A stretch of 64,000 nt of DNA from Frankineae bacterium MT45 (GTDB taxonomy: Bacteria > Actinomycetota > Actinomycetes > Mycobacteriales > Jatrophihabitantaceae). Within the stretch, counting starts at the first letter, position 1. Every line of letters begins with the position of its first letter. Both the position numbers and the translations under genes were made by a program. Below, piece by piece: positions 54,445-62,159 of this stretch. Under the pieces are notes generated by a model. The model had not been told where the DNA came from. It did not search any database and worked only from the letters and a program-made list of their open reading frames with translations. The stretch is from NCBI GenBank assembly GCA_900100325.1, contig LT629697.1, positions 1,857,423-1,921,422 on the forward strand, given 5' to 3'.

Positions 54445-55337
54445 ATGCCGTCCTCGAGGCCGATGACCTGGGCAAGCGGTACCGCCGCAAGTGGGCGCTT
54501 TCGGAGTGCACGCTGGAGATTCCGGCCGGACGGGTGGTCGGGCTGGTCGGCCCGAACGGCGCCGGCAAGTCGACGCTGCTGAACCTGGCCGCCGGGCTGC
54601 TCGCCCCGACGACCGGTGCCGTTCGCGTGCTGGGGCGGCCGCCGGCGGTCGACACCGAACAGCTCGGACGCGTCGGCTTCGTCGCCCAGGACACCCCGAC
54701 CTACGTCCGCCTCAGCGTGGCCGATCACCTGAAGCTGGGAGCCCGGCTCAACCCGAACTGGGACGCCGCCGCGGCCACCAAGCGCATCGAGCGGGTCGGT
54801 CTGGACACCTCGCAGCGCGCCGGAAAGCTCTCCGGCGGTCAGCGGGCACAGCTGGCGCTGACGCTGGCCACGGCCAAGCGCCCGGAGTTGCTGCTCCTCG
54901 ACGAACCCGTCGCCAGCCTCGACCCGCTGGCCCGCCGTGAGTTCCTGCAGACCCTCATGGAGGTTGTCGCCGAAGACGGCGTCAGCATCGTCCTCTCCTC
55001 GCATCTGGTGGCCGACCTGGAGCGGGTCTGCGACTACCTGATCGTGCTCATCGACTCGCGGGTGCGGCTCACCGGTGACGTCGAGGAGTTGCTCGGCAGC
55101 CATCACCTGCTCGTCGGTGCTCGTCGTGACAGCTCGAGCCTGCCGGCTGATCAGACAGTGATCTCAGCCAGCCACACCGACCGGCAGAGCACGCTGCTCG
55201 TCCGCAGCGAAACGCCGATTCACGACCCGCATTGGACGGTGGAGCGGGTCAGCATGGAGGACCTTGTGCTCGCCTACATGAGCCCGAATGTCGAACGCAT
55301 CATCAGCGATCGGCCGGTATTGGGGATTCAGCGATGA
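54441..55337 (+). CDS. ABC transporter ATP-binding protein
   Basis: A 298-residue ATPase: Walker A GPNGAGKSTLL near residue 37, Q-loop VGFVAQDTP, signature LSGGQRAQLALTLATAKRPELLLLDEPVASLDPLAR (Walker B), and switch His in VLSSHLVADLE. The C-terminal ~80 residues are an extra domain. It is coupled to the GntR gene upstream and to the permease downstream (ATGA), forming an exporter of the YtrA-regulated kind. Confidence 0.92.
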   Translation: MNAVLEADDLGKRYRRKWALSECTLEIPAGRVVGLVGPNGAGKSTLLNLAAGLLAPTTGAVRVLGRPPAVDTEQLGRVGFVAQDTPTYVRLSVADHLKLGARLNPNWDAAAATKRIERVGLDTSQRAGKLSGGQRAQLALTLATAKRPELLLLDEPVASLDPLARREFLQTLMEVVAEDGVSIVLSSHLVADLERVCDYLIVLIDSRVRLTGDVEELLGSHHLLVGARRDSSSLPADQTVISASHTDRQSTLLVRSETPIHDPHWTVERVSMEDLVLAYMSPNVERIISDRPVLGIQR

Positions 55338-56305
55338 CCTGGTTGAGCTGGCGGCAGTTCCGCACTCAGGGGGCGACCGTCGCCGCGATTCTGGCCGTCC
55401 TGGCGGTCCTGCTCCTCTTCGTCGGTCTCGACCTGCGCCACCTCTACTCGGTCTCCGGCCTCGCGACCTGCGCCAGTAACCCCAACTGCGGGGGTTCGAA
55501 CTACGACGCCTTCCTCTCCCACTACGTGCCGGTGCGTCAGCTGCTGGGGCCGCTGCTGCTCGTGCTTCCGGCAGCGATCGGGGTCTTCTGGGGCGCCCCG
55601 CTGGTCGCCGGTGAGTTGGAGAGCGGGACGTTCCGGATGGTCTGGACGCAGGGCGTCTCCCGGACCCGCTGGCTCGCGGTGAAGATCGCGGTGGTCGGCA
55701 CGGCGTCGGTCGTCGTGACAGCGCTGGCGAGTCTCGTCGTCACCTGGTGGTACAGCCAGATCGACCAGATCAACAACAGCCGCTTCCAGAGCGACATCTT
55801 CAATGAGCGCAATGTCGCGCCGATCGGCTACGCCGCCTTTGCGTTCGCGCTGGGCCTCTGTGCCGGCATCCTGCTGCGTCGCACGCTGACGGCGATGGCC
55901 GTTACCCTGGTCGGGTACATCGCCGCCCAGGCGGTGGTGATGACGAGCATCCGCCCGCGATTCATGGCTGCTCTGCACGCCACTGGACCGATCGAGCCAC
56001 CACCGGGCGCAATCGCGGTCGCCAAGGGAGGGCTCCCGCCGAAGGCGCTGACCGATCCCGGTGACTGGATCATCTCCAACTCGGTCACCAACGCCGCCGG
56101 TCACAGCGTCACGAACATCGAGATCCGTCCCGACAGCGAGTGCGCGAACACCGGTCACTGTCTGGCCGACTATCACCAGAACATCACGTATCAACCGGCC
56201 AGCCGTTACTGGAGCTTCCAGTGGCACGAGTTCGGCCTGTATGTGGGCCTGACCGCCGTGCTCATCGGGCTCTCTTTCTGGTTGATCCGCCGCCGCCTGA
56301 GCTAG
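55334..56305 (+). CDS. ABC transporter permease (ABC-2 type)
   Basis: A 323-residue membrane protein: MTWLSWRQFRTQGATVAAILAVLAVLLLFV (first helix), then PLLLVLPAAIGVFWGAPLVAGELESGTFRMVWTQGVSRTRWLAVK, typical of ABC-2 permeases with the E-x-x-SGT motif, and further helices with a C-terminal anchor. A roughly 130-residue outer loop lies between the last two helices. The start overlaps the ATPase stop as ATGA. It exports an unknown substrate, probably in envelope stress defence. Confidence 0.9.
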   Translation: MTWLSWRQFRTQGATVAAILAVLAVLLLFVGLDLRHLYSVSGLATCASNPNCGGSNYDAFLSHYVPVRQLLGPLLLVLPAAIGVFWGAPLVAGELESGTFRMVWTQGVSRTRWLAVKIAVVGTASVVVTALASLVVTWWYSQIDQINNSRFQSDIFNERNVAPIGYAAFAFALGLCAGILLRRTLTAMAVTLVGYIAAQAVVMTSIRPRFMAALHATGPIEPPPGAIAVAKGGLPPKALTDPGDWIISNSVTNAAGHSVTNIEIRPDSECANTGHCLADYHQNITYQPASRYWSFQWHEFGLYVGLTAVLIGLSFWLIRRRLS

Positions 56306-56315
56306 CGGCCGGCGG

Positions 56316-56540
56316 TCAGGACTGCTGCAAGTCCTGGGTGAGTCGGGCCAGCACCTCGTCCGGCGTCATGTTCGCCGTGACGTAGCTCGACGCGTGGCCG
56401 GCCTTGACGGTCCAGGCGCCGGACTCCCAGCGGTACGGGTCGACCGGATCGGCCGGCAGGATGGAGATCGACAGGGCCGGATTGATCTGGTCGATCACTT
56501 GTCGGGCCAACTCGGCGATCTCGCCGTCGGTGATAGGCAT
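56316..56540 (-). CDS. Hypothetical protein, 74 residues
   Basis: MPITDGEIAELARQVIDQINP... with SISILPADPVDPYRWESGAWTVKAGHASSYVTANMTPDEVLARLTQDL. The helix-strand-helix pattern fits a small soluble protein. No family is recognised. It lies convergent to the permease gene, 10 bases away. Confidence 0.5.
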   Translation of the reverse strand: MPITDGEIAELARQVIDQINPALSISILPADPVDPYRWESGAWTVKAGHASSYVTANMTPDEVLARLTQDLQQS

Positions 56541-56605
56541 GCGTACATCAGACCATTGCCCCCAGCACCGGCACCAGCCTGAGGATCGCGCCGCGATAGG
56601 GGACG

Positions 56606-56956
56606 ATGGGTCTCATGGAGCTGGTCGACCCCGCCGCATTCGAGCAGATGGTCGCCGTGGCCCTCGACGGGCTCCCGCCCAAGCTGGCGGCGGTCATGCG
56701 CAACGTGGCGGTGACCGTCGACAATGACTCCCCGCAGCTCGGGCTCCTCGGCCTCTATCGAGGGGTGCCGCTGACCGCCCGTACGTCCCACTACTCCGCG
56801 GTGCTACCGGACCGGATCACCATATTCCGGCACGCGATCTGCGCGATCTGCCGCAATGAGGCTGAGGTTGTCGAGCAGGTGCGGCGGACCGTCATCCATG
56901 AGATCGGCCATCACTTCGGTATCGACGACGAGCGGCTGCACGAACTGGGCTGGTAG
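56606..56956 (+). CDS. Zincin-like metallopeptidase family protein
   Basis: A 116-residue protein with VIHEIGHHFGIDDERLHELGW near the C-terminus, the HExxH-x-x-G-x-x-D/E zinc-binding motif of the short zincin-like family. Earlier, AFEQMVAVALDGLPPKLAAVMRNVAVTVD is characteristic of the same family. Actual peptidase activity is unproven. The start is at 56606, or at the in-frame ATG at 56615. Confidence 0.85.
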   Translation: MGLMELVDPAAFEQMVAVALDGLPPKLAAVMRNVAVTVDNDSPQLGLLGLYRGVPLTARTSHYSAVLPDRITIFRHAICAICRNEAEVVEQVRRTVIHEIGHHFGIDDERLHELGW

Positions 56957-57006
56957 CGCCGTGGTTCGCGCCGCTCATTGCCGACGGGCGGTCAGCCGAC
57001 GGGCGG

Positions 57007-57897
57007 TCAACCGCTGAAGTAACTGCCTGCCTCCAGATCGGCGATCAGGCCGGGGTGGGTCGGGGCCCAGTCCATCAGTTCGCGGGTCCGGGAGTTGGAG
57101 GCCGGGGCGTCGGCACCGAAGAACCGGCCGATCCAGTCGAAGTGTTCCAGCGCCTTCTCGGCCGGGACGGACTCGACGCCGACGCCCAGGCCACGGCCGA
57201 TCGCCTCGGCGATGCTGCGGGACTCGATGCCCTCTTCGGCGACCGCGTGCAGCACCGAACCGGCCGGAGCCGACTCCACGGCGAGGCGCACCAGGTGCGC
57301 GGCGTCGAGGCGGTGCACGGCCGGCCAGCGATTGGTTCCGTCGTCGATGAAGGCGGAGACGCCGCGCTCGCGGGCCACCTGGACGAGGACGGCGATGAAG
57401 CCGTGATCGCCGGGGCCGTGCACGGTCGGTGCGAAACGCACGACGACCGGGCGGACGCCACGTTCGGCGAAGGAGAGGGCCTGCACCGCGTTGGCGACCC
57501 GGGGATGCACGGCGGGGTCGGGTACATCCGATTCGGTGCCGACCCGTCCGGGAGCCAGGCCCAGCGTTCCGGAGGCGATCACGAGTGGCCGGTCGCCACC
57601 GGCCAGGGCCGTGCCGAGCACTTCGATCGTCTGCCGATCAAGTGCTGCTGCCTCGGCCATCTGGGAGAAGTCGTGGTGGTAGCCGAGGTGCACAACGCCG
57701 TCGGAGTCGGCCGCCGCCGCCCGCAGGACGTCGGCATCGTTCAGGTCGCCGCGGCGCACCTCGGCCCCCAGGCCGGCCACGATCTCGGCCGCGGAGTCCG
57801 AACGGGCCAGTCCCACCACCTGGTGTCCCGCCTCGAGAAGTTCGGAGACGACGGCCGAACCGATCCACCCGGATGCTCCGGTAACGAAAACACGCAT
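57007..57897 (-). CDS. NAD(P)-dependent SDR/epimerase-family protein
   Basis: A 296-residue protein: MRVFVTGASGWIGSAVVSELLEAGHQVVGLARSD with the Rossmann GxxGxxG, VVHLGYHHDF, IASGTLGLAPG, and RWPAVHRLDAAHLVRLAVE. It is an atypical, extended SDR like those named NAD-dependent epimerase/dehydratase; the usual catalytic YxxxK is not obvious. The ATG at 57897 follows GGAGGT by 4 bases. It is divergent from a TetR gene with a palindromic operator between, so TetR probably represses it. Confidence 0.87.
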   Translation of the reverse strand: MRVFVTGASGWIGSAVVSELLEAGHQVVGLARSDSAAEIVAGLGAEVRRGDLNDADVLRAAAADSDGVVHLGYHHDFSQMAEAAALDRQTIEVLGTALAGGDRPLVIASGTLGLAPGRVGTESDVPDPAVHPRVANAVQALSFAERGVRPVVVRFAPTVHGPGDHGFIAVLVQVARERGVSAFIDDGTNRWPAVHRLDAAHLVRLAVESAPAGSVLHAVAEEGIESRSIAEAIGRGLGVGVESVPAEKALEHFDWIGRFFGADAPASNSRTRELMDWAPTHPGLIADLEAGSYFSG

Positions 57898-57928
57898 GAC
57901 TACCTCCATAGATTGCGCACTCCAGCCC

Positions 57929-57980
57929 TGATGACACTGGATGACATCACCTTAGCAGGTCATGTCATGTGATGACATCA
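57929..57980. promoter_or_regulatory. Palindromic operator between the SDR and TetR genes
   Basis: ATGTCAT (57962-57968) and ATGACAT (57972-57978) form a perfect 7-bp inverted repeat with a 3-base spacer. Further copies of the half-site lie at 57941-57947 (ATGACAT) and 57931-57937 (ATGACAC). Position, just before both starts, supports binding by the adjacent TetR protein. Confidence 0.6.
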
Positions 57981-57993
57981 GTACACTCACGCC

Positions 57994-58557
57994 ATGGTCA
58001 GATGGGAGCCGGACGCCGCCGGACGTCTCGGGCAAGCCGCGATGGAGCTCTACCTCGAACGCGGCTACGAGCAGACCACGGTCGCCGAGATCGCCGAGCG
58101 CGCCGGCCTCACCGCCCGCACCTTCTTCCGCCACTACGCCGACAAGCGCGAGGTTCTCTTCGCCGGGGCTGGCGCCTTCCAGGCCAACATCATCGCGGCC
58201 CTCGAAGCGGCTGAGAGCGCGGCGCCGGCTATGGAGGTCGTCGCCACTGCCCTCGACGCGGCGGCCACCTCGCTCGGCGCCCATCACGAGCACGCCCGCC
58301 AGCGGTACACCGTCATCGCGGCCAATGCTGAGCTGCGGGAGCGGGAACTCACCAAGATGGCGACGCTGGCCCTCGCGCTGGCCGACGGCCTGCGTCGCCG
58401 TGACGTCCCGGAACCGACGGCCAGCCTGGCCGCCGAGACCGGCGTGGCCGTCTTCCGGGTGGCCTTCGAACGGTGGGTAACCGAGCCCGGTGACCTTGAT
58501 CTGCGGCAACTCCTCCGCGAGGCATTCGCGCAGCTGCGATCGCTGAGCCTCGCCTGA
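57994..58557 (+). CDS. TetR-family repressor
   Basis: A 187-residue regulator: LGQAAMELYLERGYEQTTVAEIAERAGLTARTFFRHYADKREVLFAG is a canonical TetR helix-turn-helix. The C-terminal ~130 residues are helical with MATLALALADGLRRRDVPEPTASLAAETGVAVFRVAFERW, the ligand-binding/dimer part. Divergent from the SDR gene; the ATGACAT operator lies 14 bases upstream of its start, consistent with autoregulation and control of the SDR gene. The ligand is unknown. Confidence 0.9.
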   Translation: MVRWEPDAAGRLGQAAMELYLERGYEQTTVAEIAERAGLTARTFFRHYADKREVLFAGAGAFQANIIAALEAAESAAPAMEVVATALDAAATSLGAHHEHARQRYTVIAANAELRERELTKMATLALALADGLRRRDVPEPTASLAAETGVAVFRVAFERWVTEPGDLDLRQLLREAFAQLRSLSLA

Positions 58558-58567
58558 CGGGTTCGAT

Positions 58568-58605
58568 GTTCCAGGACGCGTTCGCTGTTCCATGACGCGT
58601 TCGCT
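58568..58605. repeat. 19-bp tandem direct repeat
   Basis: GTTCCAGGACGCGTTCGCT (58568-58586) and GTTCCATGACGCGTTCGCT (58587-58605) are identical but for one base. They lie between the TetR stop and the convergent iron-permease-like gene, touching its stop codon. Confidence 0.7.
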
Positions 58606-58909
58606 ATTCGAGGGCGTCCTGGCGCAGTCGTCGGTGGCTGTGCCGAGCGGTGGCCAACTCCTGGTCCGAGGCCTCCTCGAAGGCGATCAGCGCATTGTCA
58701 GCATGGGGGAGGGCGCTCAGAATCTCGTCGAGTTTGCGGTTGGTGACCGAGCGATCGCGTTCCTGCGTGTGCTGGATGACGAAGACCATGGCCAGGGTGA
58801 GCGCGGCGACCAGGGTCTGGAAGATCGTCTCCAGGCGCGACGGGAACCCGATGCTGACACTGAACACGACCCAGAGAATGTCAGCCAGAACAACCACGAC
58901 CGCCAGCAT
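58604..58909 (-). CDS. Low-affinity iron permease family protein (start uncertain)
   Basis: A protein of at least 101 residues with two membrane helices (LAVVVVLADILWVVFSV; TIFQTLVAALTLAMVFVIQHTQERD) and a cytoplasmic tail NRKLDEILSALPHADNALIAFEEASDQELATARHSHRRLR. The MVFVIQ-x-TQ-x-R-D segment and the K-L-D-E tail define the low-affinity iron permease family. From the ATG at 58909 the usual N-terminal portion is short; upstream the frame stays open (RLLHGIDRIASRP), with no ATG/GTG/TTG seen in it, so the true start may be non-standard or the N-terminus shortened. Confidence 0.65.
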   Translation of the reverse strand: MLAVVVVLADILWVVFSVSIGFPSRLETIFQTLVAALTLAMVFVIQHTQERDRSVTNRKLDEILSALPHADNALIAFEEASDQELATARHSHRRLRQDALE

Positions 58910-59158
58910 CGGACGGGACGCGATTCGGTCGATGCCGTGTAGCAGCCGGCTACTCGGGGCACGGCTACTCGACGGTGAGCTGAGCTCGCGGATGGGTTCG
59001 CGGATGGGTCGGATTAGGGCACCTTCGCTTCGCTGGGGTCGGCCGGCGCCGAAACCAGCGGCGCCGTCGCGGCGTTGGGGCCGCTACAGCCGTTCCTCCT
59101 CCATCTACCCATCTCGCGGCGCACCGAAACGGCGGGTATGGCCAGGTAGTGGCTGGTC

Positions 59159-59353
59159 TCAGGCAGCGGCCAGGCGGAGCTTACGGATCACATCGTCGAC
59201 GTGCAGGCGCGACCGCATCAACTGCTCGGCCGGGGTCAGCTCATCCGCCGTCGACCAGTACGGCATGTACTGACGAAGCGCGGCCACCACCATCAGCGCC
59301 TCGATCACCGACAGCTCCACCACGATCCGATCACACTCAGAATCAGGCGTCAT
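59159..59353 (-). CDS. Small conserved hypothetical protein, 64 residues
   Basis: MTPDSECDRIVVELSVIEALMVVAALRQYMPYWSTADELTPAEQ... followed by a helix MRSRLHVDDVIRKLRLAAA. The E-L-S-V-I-E-A-L-M-V helix and later helix suggest a small soluble helical protein. No function is known to me. The 249 bases between it and the iron-permease-like gene carry no other gene that I can support. Confidence 0.5.
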   Translation of the reverse strand: MTPDSECDRIVVELSVIEALMVVAALRQYMPYWSTADELTPAEQLMRSRLHVDDVIRKLRLAAA

Positions 59354-59415
59354 GCATCGATGCTAGGACCCGGCAGCGAAGATGGAAGCACTTTTCGCCA
59401 TGAAATGATGGGCTC

Positions 59416-60162
59416 ATGGCCAGCCGCCAACCCGGAGCTCCAGTGAAGTCGGTGAGCGTCGACCGCGGGCAGGCTGATCTCTCCCGCTGGCCGTACACGA
59501 TGCCCGTCGTCGCCCAGATCGTCGAGCAGGGTCTGGATCTCAGCCCGGGGTTGACGATCCTGATCGGGCAGAACGGCTCTGGAAAGTCCACGCTCGTCGA
59601 GGCGTTGGCCGCGGCGTGGGGTCGGCGCATCACTGCGTTTCGAAGTGACTGGCTCCAGCGCGCGGCTGCGGAGCCATCGACGGAGGACTCCGACCTCAAC
59701 CGCTCGATGCGCCTCCACTACACGCCCGGTGGTGCTACCGGCGGCCTCTTCCTACGAGCCGAGCGCCTGCATGCCCAGGCGGAGTGGTTCAGCGGGCGAG
59801 GTCGGTGGAGTGACCGGATGGCCGGCGTCGACGTGCTCGCCCGCAGCCACGGCGAGGGTTTCCTGGAGATTCTCGCGGCGATGGTCTCGGACCCGGGACT
59901 CTATGTGCTCGACGAGCCCGAGTCGGCCCTGTCGTTCGACAGCTGCCTGATGCTGCTCACCCTGATGTCCGACATGATCGCCGCGGGCAGCCAGTTGGTG
60001 CTGGCGACGCACTCGCCGATTCTGGCCGCCATGCCGGGCGCGCTGCTGCTGCAACTGGACGAGGGCGGTATCCGCCCGGTCAGTTACGACGAGACCGACC
60101 TGGTGACATCGTGGCGCAGTTTCCTGAACACGCCTGAGGCGTTCCTGCGTCACCTGACCTGA
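59416..60162 (+). CDS. AAA-family ATPase (RecF/SMC-type ABC ATPase)
   Basis: A 248-residue ATPase of the ABC/SMC-like AAA class: Walker A LIGQNGSGKSTLVEALAAAWG near residues 49-66, a signature-like SHGEGFLEIL, Walker B YVLDEPESALSFDSC, and switch LVLATHSPILAAMPGALLLQLDEGG. The N-terminus has RWPYTMPVVAQIVEQGLDLSPGLTILIG. Such small proteins are usually named predicted ATPases; their partner is unknown. A strong terminator follows 28 bases after the stop. Confidence 0.87.
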   Translation: MASRQPGAPVKSVSVDRGQADLSRWPYTMPVVAQIVEQGLDLSPGLTILIGQNGSGKSTLVEALAAAWGRRITAFRSDWLQRAAAEPSTEDSDLNRSMRLHYTPGGATGGLFLRAERLHAQAEWFSGRGRWSDRMAGVDVLARSHGEGFLEILAAMVSDPGLYVLDEPESALSFDSCLMLLTLMSDMIAAGSQLVLATHSPILAAMPGALLLQLDEGGIRPVSYDETDLVTSWRSFLNTPEAFLRHLT

Positions 60163-60190
60163 CCGGTCAGTCCGCCCGCGCCCGAAAAGA

Positions 60191-60221
60191 CGAGGCCCCC
60201 ACCGGGATGGTGAGGGCCTCG
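60191..60221. terminator. Bidirectional terminator hairpin between AAA ATPase and lipase genes
   Basis: GAGGCCC-c-CACC (60192-60203) pairs with GGTG-a-GGGCCTC (60209-60220) around a 5-base loop, giving an 11-bp stem with one mismatch. AAAAG precedes the stem on this strand, which reads as a T-rich tail for the reverse-strand lipase gene. It ends both convergent genes. Confidence 0.75.
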
Positions 60222-60237
60222 CCGTGGACGTCCGCTC

Positions 60238-61452
60238 CTAGCAGTTGTTGGTCGGCTTGCTTCCGGCGAAGCGAGCGGCCAGGAAGTTCACCATGTCGGT
60301 CTGCTGGACGACAGCCTCCAGAGCGTGCTCGGCGAAGAGATCACGGTGGGTCTGGATCACTGCGCCCTTGCTGCACCAGGTCTTGACCAGAGCGTCGTCC
60401 TGGGCCAGCGGGACGATCTCGTCCGGGATCGCGTGGTAGTCGTAGACCGGGTTGGAGGCGGCCGGGGCGTTGGCCCCGAGAGTGTCGAGCTTCAACACGG
60501 CGGCCACCGAGGGGACCGTCAGCGGATCCGAGACCGTGACGTCGTCGGTGAGCTTGCGGAAGGCGTACTTGGAGAGGATGTCGGTGAGGCAGAGCCCCTT
60601 CGACGCGTCGGCGAAGTCGGACTGTCCGCGGGCGTTTAGCAGCCCGGTGATGCCGGACTCCGGGAACTCGACGGCGAGGGAGTAGGCCACGGCGTACTCG
60701 AATCCGGAGAAGATGCCCCCGTCGATCGAGCGAGCAACGGCGGTCGGGTCGGCCGGCAGGCCGCCGACCGCGGTGCCGAGGAGCTTCACGTCCGGTGCGT
60801 AGGAGGGCTGCAGCTGTGCGGCCCAGCCCGTCGCCTCAGCGCCGCCGGAGTATCCGGTGATCGCCCACGGGTTACCGGCGCCGATGCCCATCGAGTTGAA
60901 CTGCTTGACGGCGCGGATGCCGTCGAGGATGGCGTGTCCGGCCTCGGGGCCGGCCAGGAAGACGGACTTCGGTCCCTCGAAGTCGGGGATGGCCACGGCC
61001 CAGCCCTTGCCCAGGAGCGCGGCGAGCGAATCCAGCGGCTCACCGGCGCCGGAGGCGTAGGCGTAGGAGGGCGAGCACTTCAGCCCGACGCTGTCCTCGG
61101 GCTCCTGCATCGAGACGACCGGGCGGGCTCCCTTGCCGCTCCAGGCCGCATTCGGCACGACGATCGTCGTCACGGCCAGGATGGCGGCGTTGTGCGAGTC
61201 ATTGCTGCGGTAGGAGATCTGCGCCGCCGTCGCGGAGACGCCGGAGACGCTGATCGGGGAGGGGCGGGTGGCGACGATCTGCCCCGGCTGGTAGGAGCCG
61301 AGGTTGGCCGGAGCGGCGTAGAACGGGTCCTGATCCGGCGTGACCGAGCCCGCCGTCACCGACGATGAGGCCGAGGCGCCCTGAGCCAAAGGAACAACAG
61401 CGATGCCGGCCGCTACGGCCAGCACGGTAGGAACTAGATAGCGAGCACGCAT
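60238..61452 (-). CDS. Secreted LIP-family lipase
   Basis: A 404-residue protein with a signal peptide (RYLVPTVLAVAAGIAVVPLAQGASA). It shows DPFYAAPANLGSYQPGQIVATRPSPIS, typical of secretory lipases, the nucleophile GYSGGAEATGWAAQL (Ser near residue 202), an Asp in YHAIPDEIVPLAQDD and a late His in THRDLFAEHALEAV. It hydrolyses extracellular acylglycerols. GGGGAGA lies 4 bases before the ATG at 61452; a longer start at 61506 would put extra residues before the signal peptide. Confidence 0.9.
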   Translation of the reverse strand: MRARYLVPTVLAVAAGIAVVPLAQGASASSSVTAGSVTPDQDPFYAAPANLGSYQPGQIVATRPSPISVSGVSATAAQISYRSNDSHNAAILAVTTIVVPNAAWSGKGARPVVSMQEPEDSVGLKCSPSYAYASGAGEPLDSLAALLGKGWAVAIPDFEGPKSVFLAGPEAGHAILDGIRAVKQFNSMGIGAGNPWAITGYSGGAEATGWAAQLQPSYAPDVKLLGTAVGGLPADPTAVARSIDGGIFSGFEYAVAYSLAVEFPESGITGLLNARGQSDFADASKGLCLTDILSKYAFRKLTDDVTVSDPLTVPSVAAVLKLDTLGANAPAASNPVYDYHAIPDEIVPLAQDDALVKTWCSKGAVIQTHRDLFAEHALEAVVQQTDMVNFLAARFAGSKPTNNC

Positions 61453-61756
61453 TGGCTCTCCCCGAAGTATTCGAGCATGCCAAATAAGCCGCAAAAGTAT
61501 GGGCATTCGTACACGCTGAGGATGTGACGGTACTGGCGGTACCGGTATGACCAGTGTGACGGTAGACGCACCCGGTCGGCGAAAGCAAGAGATCGGCGCA
61601 AGAATTTCTGCTGGTTTGTCCGCCGGCCCCGGCTCGACCCGACATCGAGCGGCGACCCGGCACTAATGTCGAACTAGAGCTTCCGGCTCCGACCTACGTC
61701 CGTATCCGGCCGCGACCAGACCGCTGCGGCCTCGCCCGTCGAGAAGGAGCTTCGCC
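61453..61756. other. 304-base intergenic region between divergent genes
   Basis: Lies between the lipase and YciI gene starts. Apart from the inverted repeat at 61532-61555, listed separately, I see no coding frame or motif in it. Confidence 0.6.
61532..61555. promoter_or_regulatory. Imperfect inverted repeat upstream of the lipase gene
   Basis: ACTGG (61532-61536) pairs with CCAGT (61551-61555), separated by 14 bases that include GGTACC and ACCGGT. It lies 80 bases upstream of the lipase start and could be an operator; no regulator gene is adjacent. Confidence 0.35.
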
Positions 61757-62149
61757 ATGAAATACGTGATCCTGATCCACAGCAACCCTGACCCGTGGGG
61801 GCATCCGACCTCTATCTACACCGACGAGGGGCGCGCGCTGCCGGCCGGCCTCAACGAGGAGATGGACCGGGCATTCACCGCCCTGCTCGAAGAGATCTCA
61901 GCATCGGGGGAGTTCGTGAGCGCTGAGGCGCTCGGGGATCCGAGTTCGTCCACCATCTACACCTGGAGCCGGCAGGGGCATCTCGCGATCGACGGACCGT
62001 ATGCCGAGACCAAGGAGCAGTTGGCCGGGTTCTTCCTCATCGACTGCCAGAGCCGGGAACGGGCCGAGGAGATCGCGGCCCAGTTCGCCCAGCCCGGCGG
62101 CAGCGTCGAACTGCGGCCGGTCATGACCCTCGGGGCCGACGACGACTAA
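61757..62149 (+). CDS. YciI (DGPF-domain) family protein
   Basis: A 130-residue protein of the YCII/DGPF type: MKYVILIHSNPDPWGHPTSIYTDEG, then the family signature DGPYAETKEQLAGFFLIDCQSRERAEEIAAQ. Bacterial DGPF proteins are typically encoded beside ECF42 sigma factors, and this one lies 10 bases upstream of such a gene. Its biochemical role is unclear; YciI folds like a ferredoxin-like dimeric enzyme. A GAGAAGGAG sequence precedes the ATG. Confidence 0.9.
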   Translation: MKYVILIHSNPDPWGHPTSIYTDEGRALPAGLNEEMDRAFTALLEEISASGEFVSAEALGDPSSSTIYTWSRQGHLAIDGPYAETKEQLAGFFLIDCQSRERAEEIAAQFAQPGGSVELRPVMTLGADDD

Positions 62150-62159
62150 CGGCGACGAG

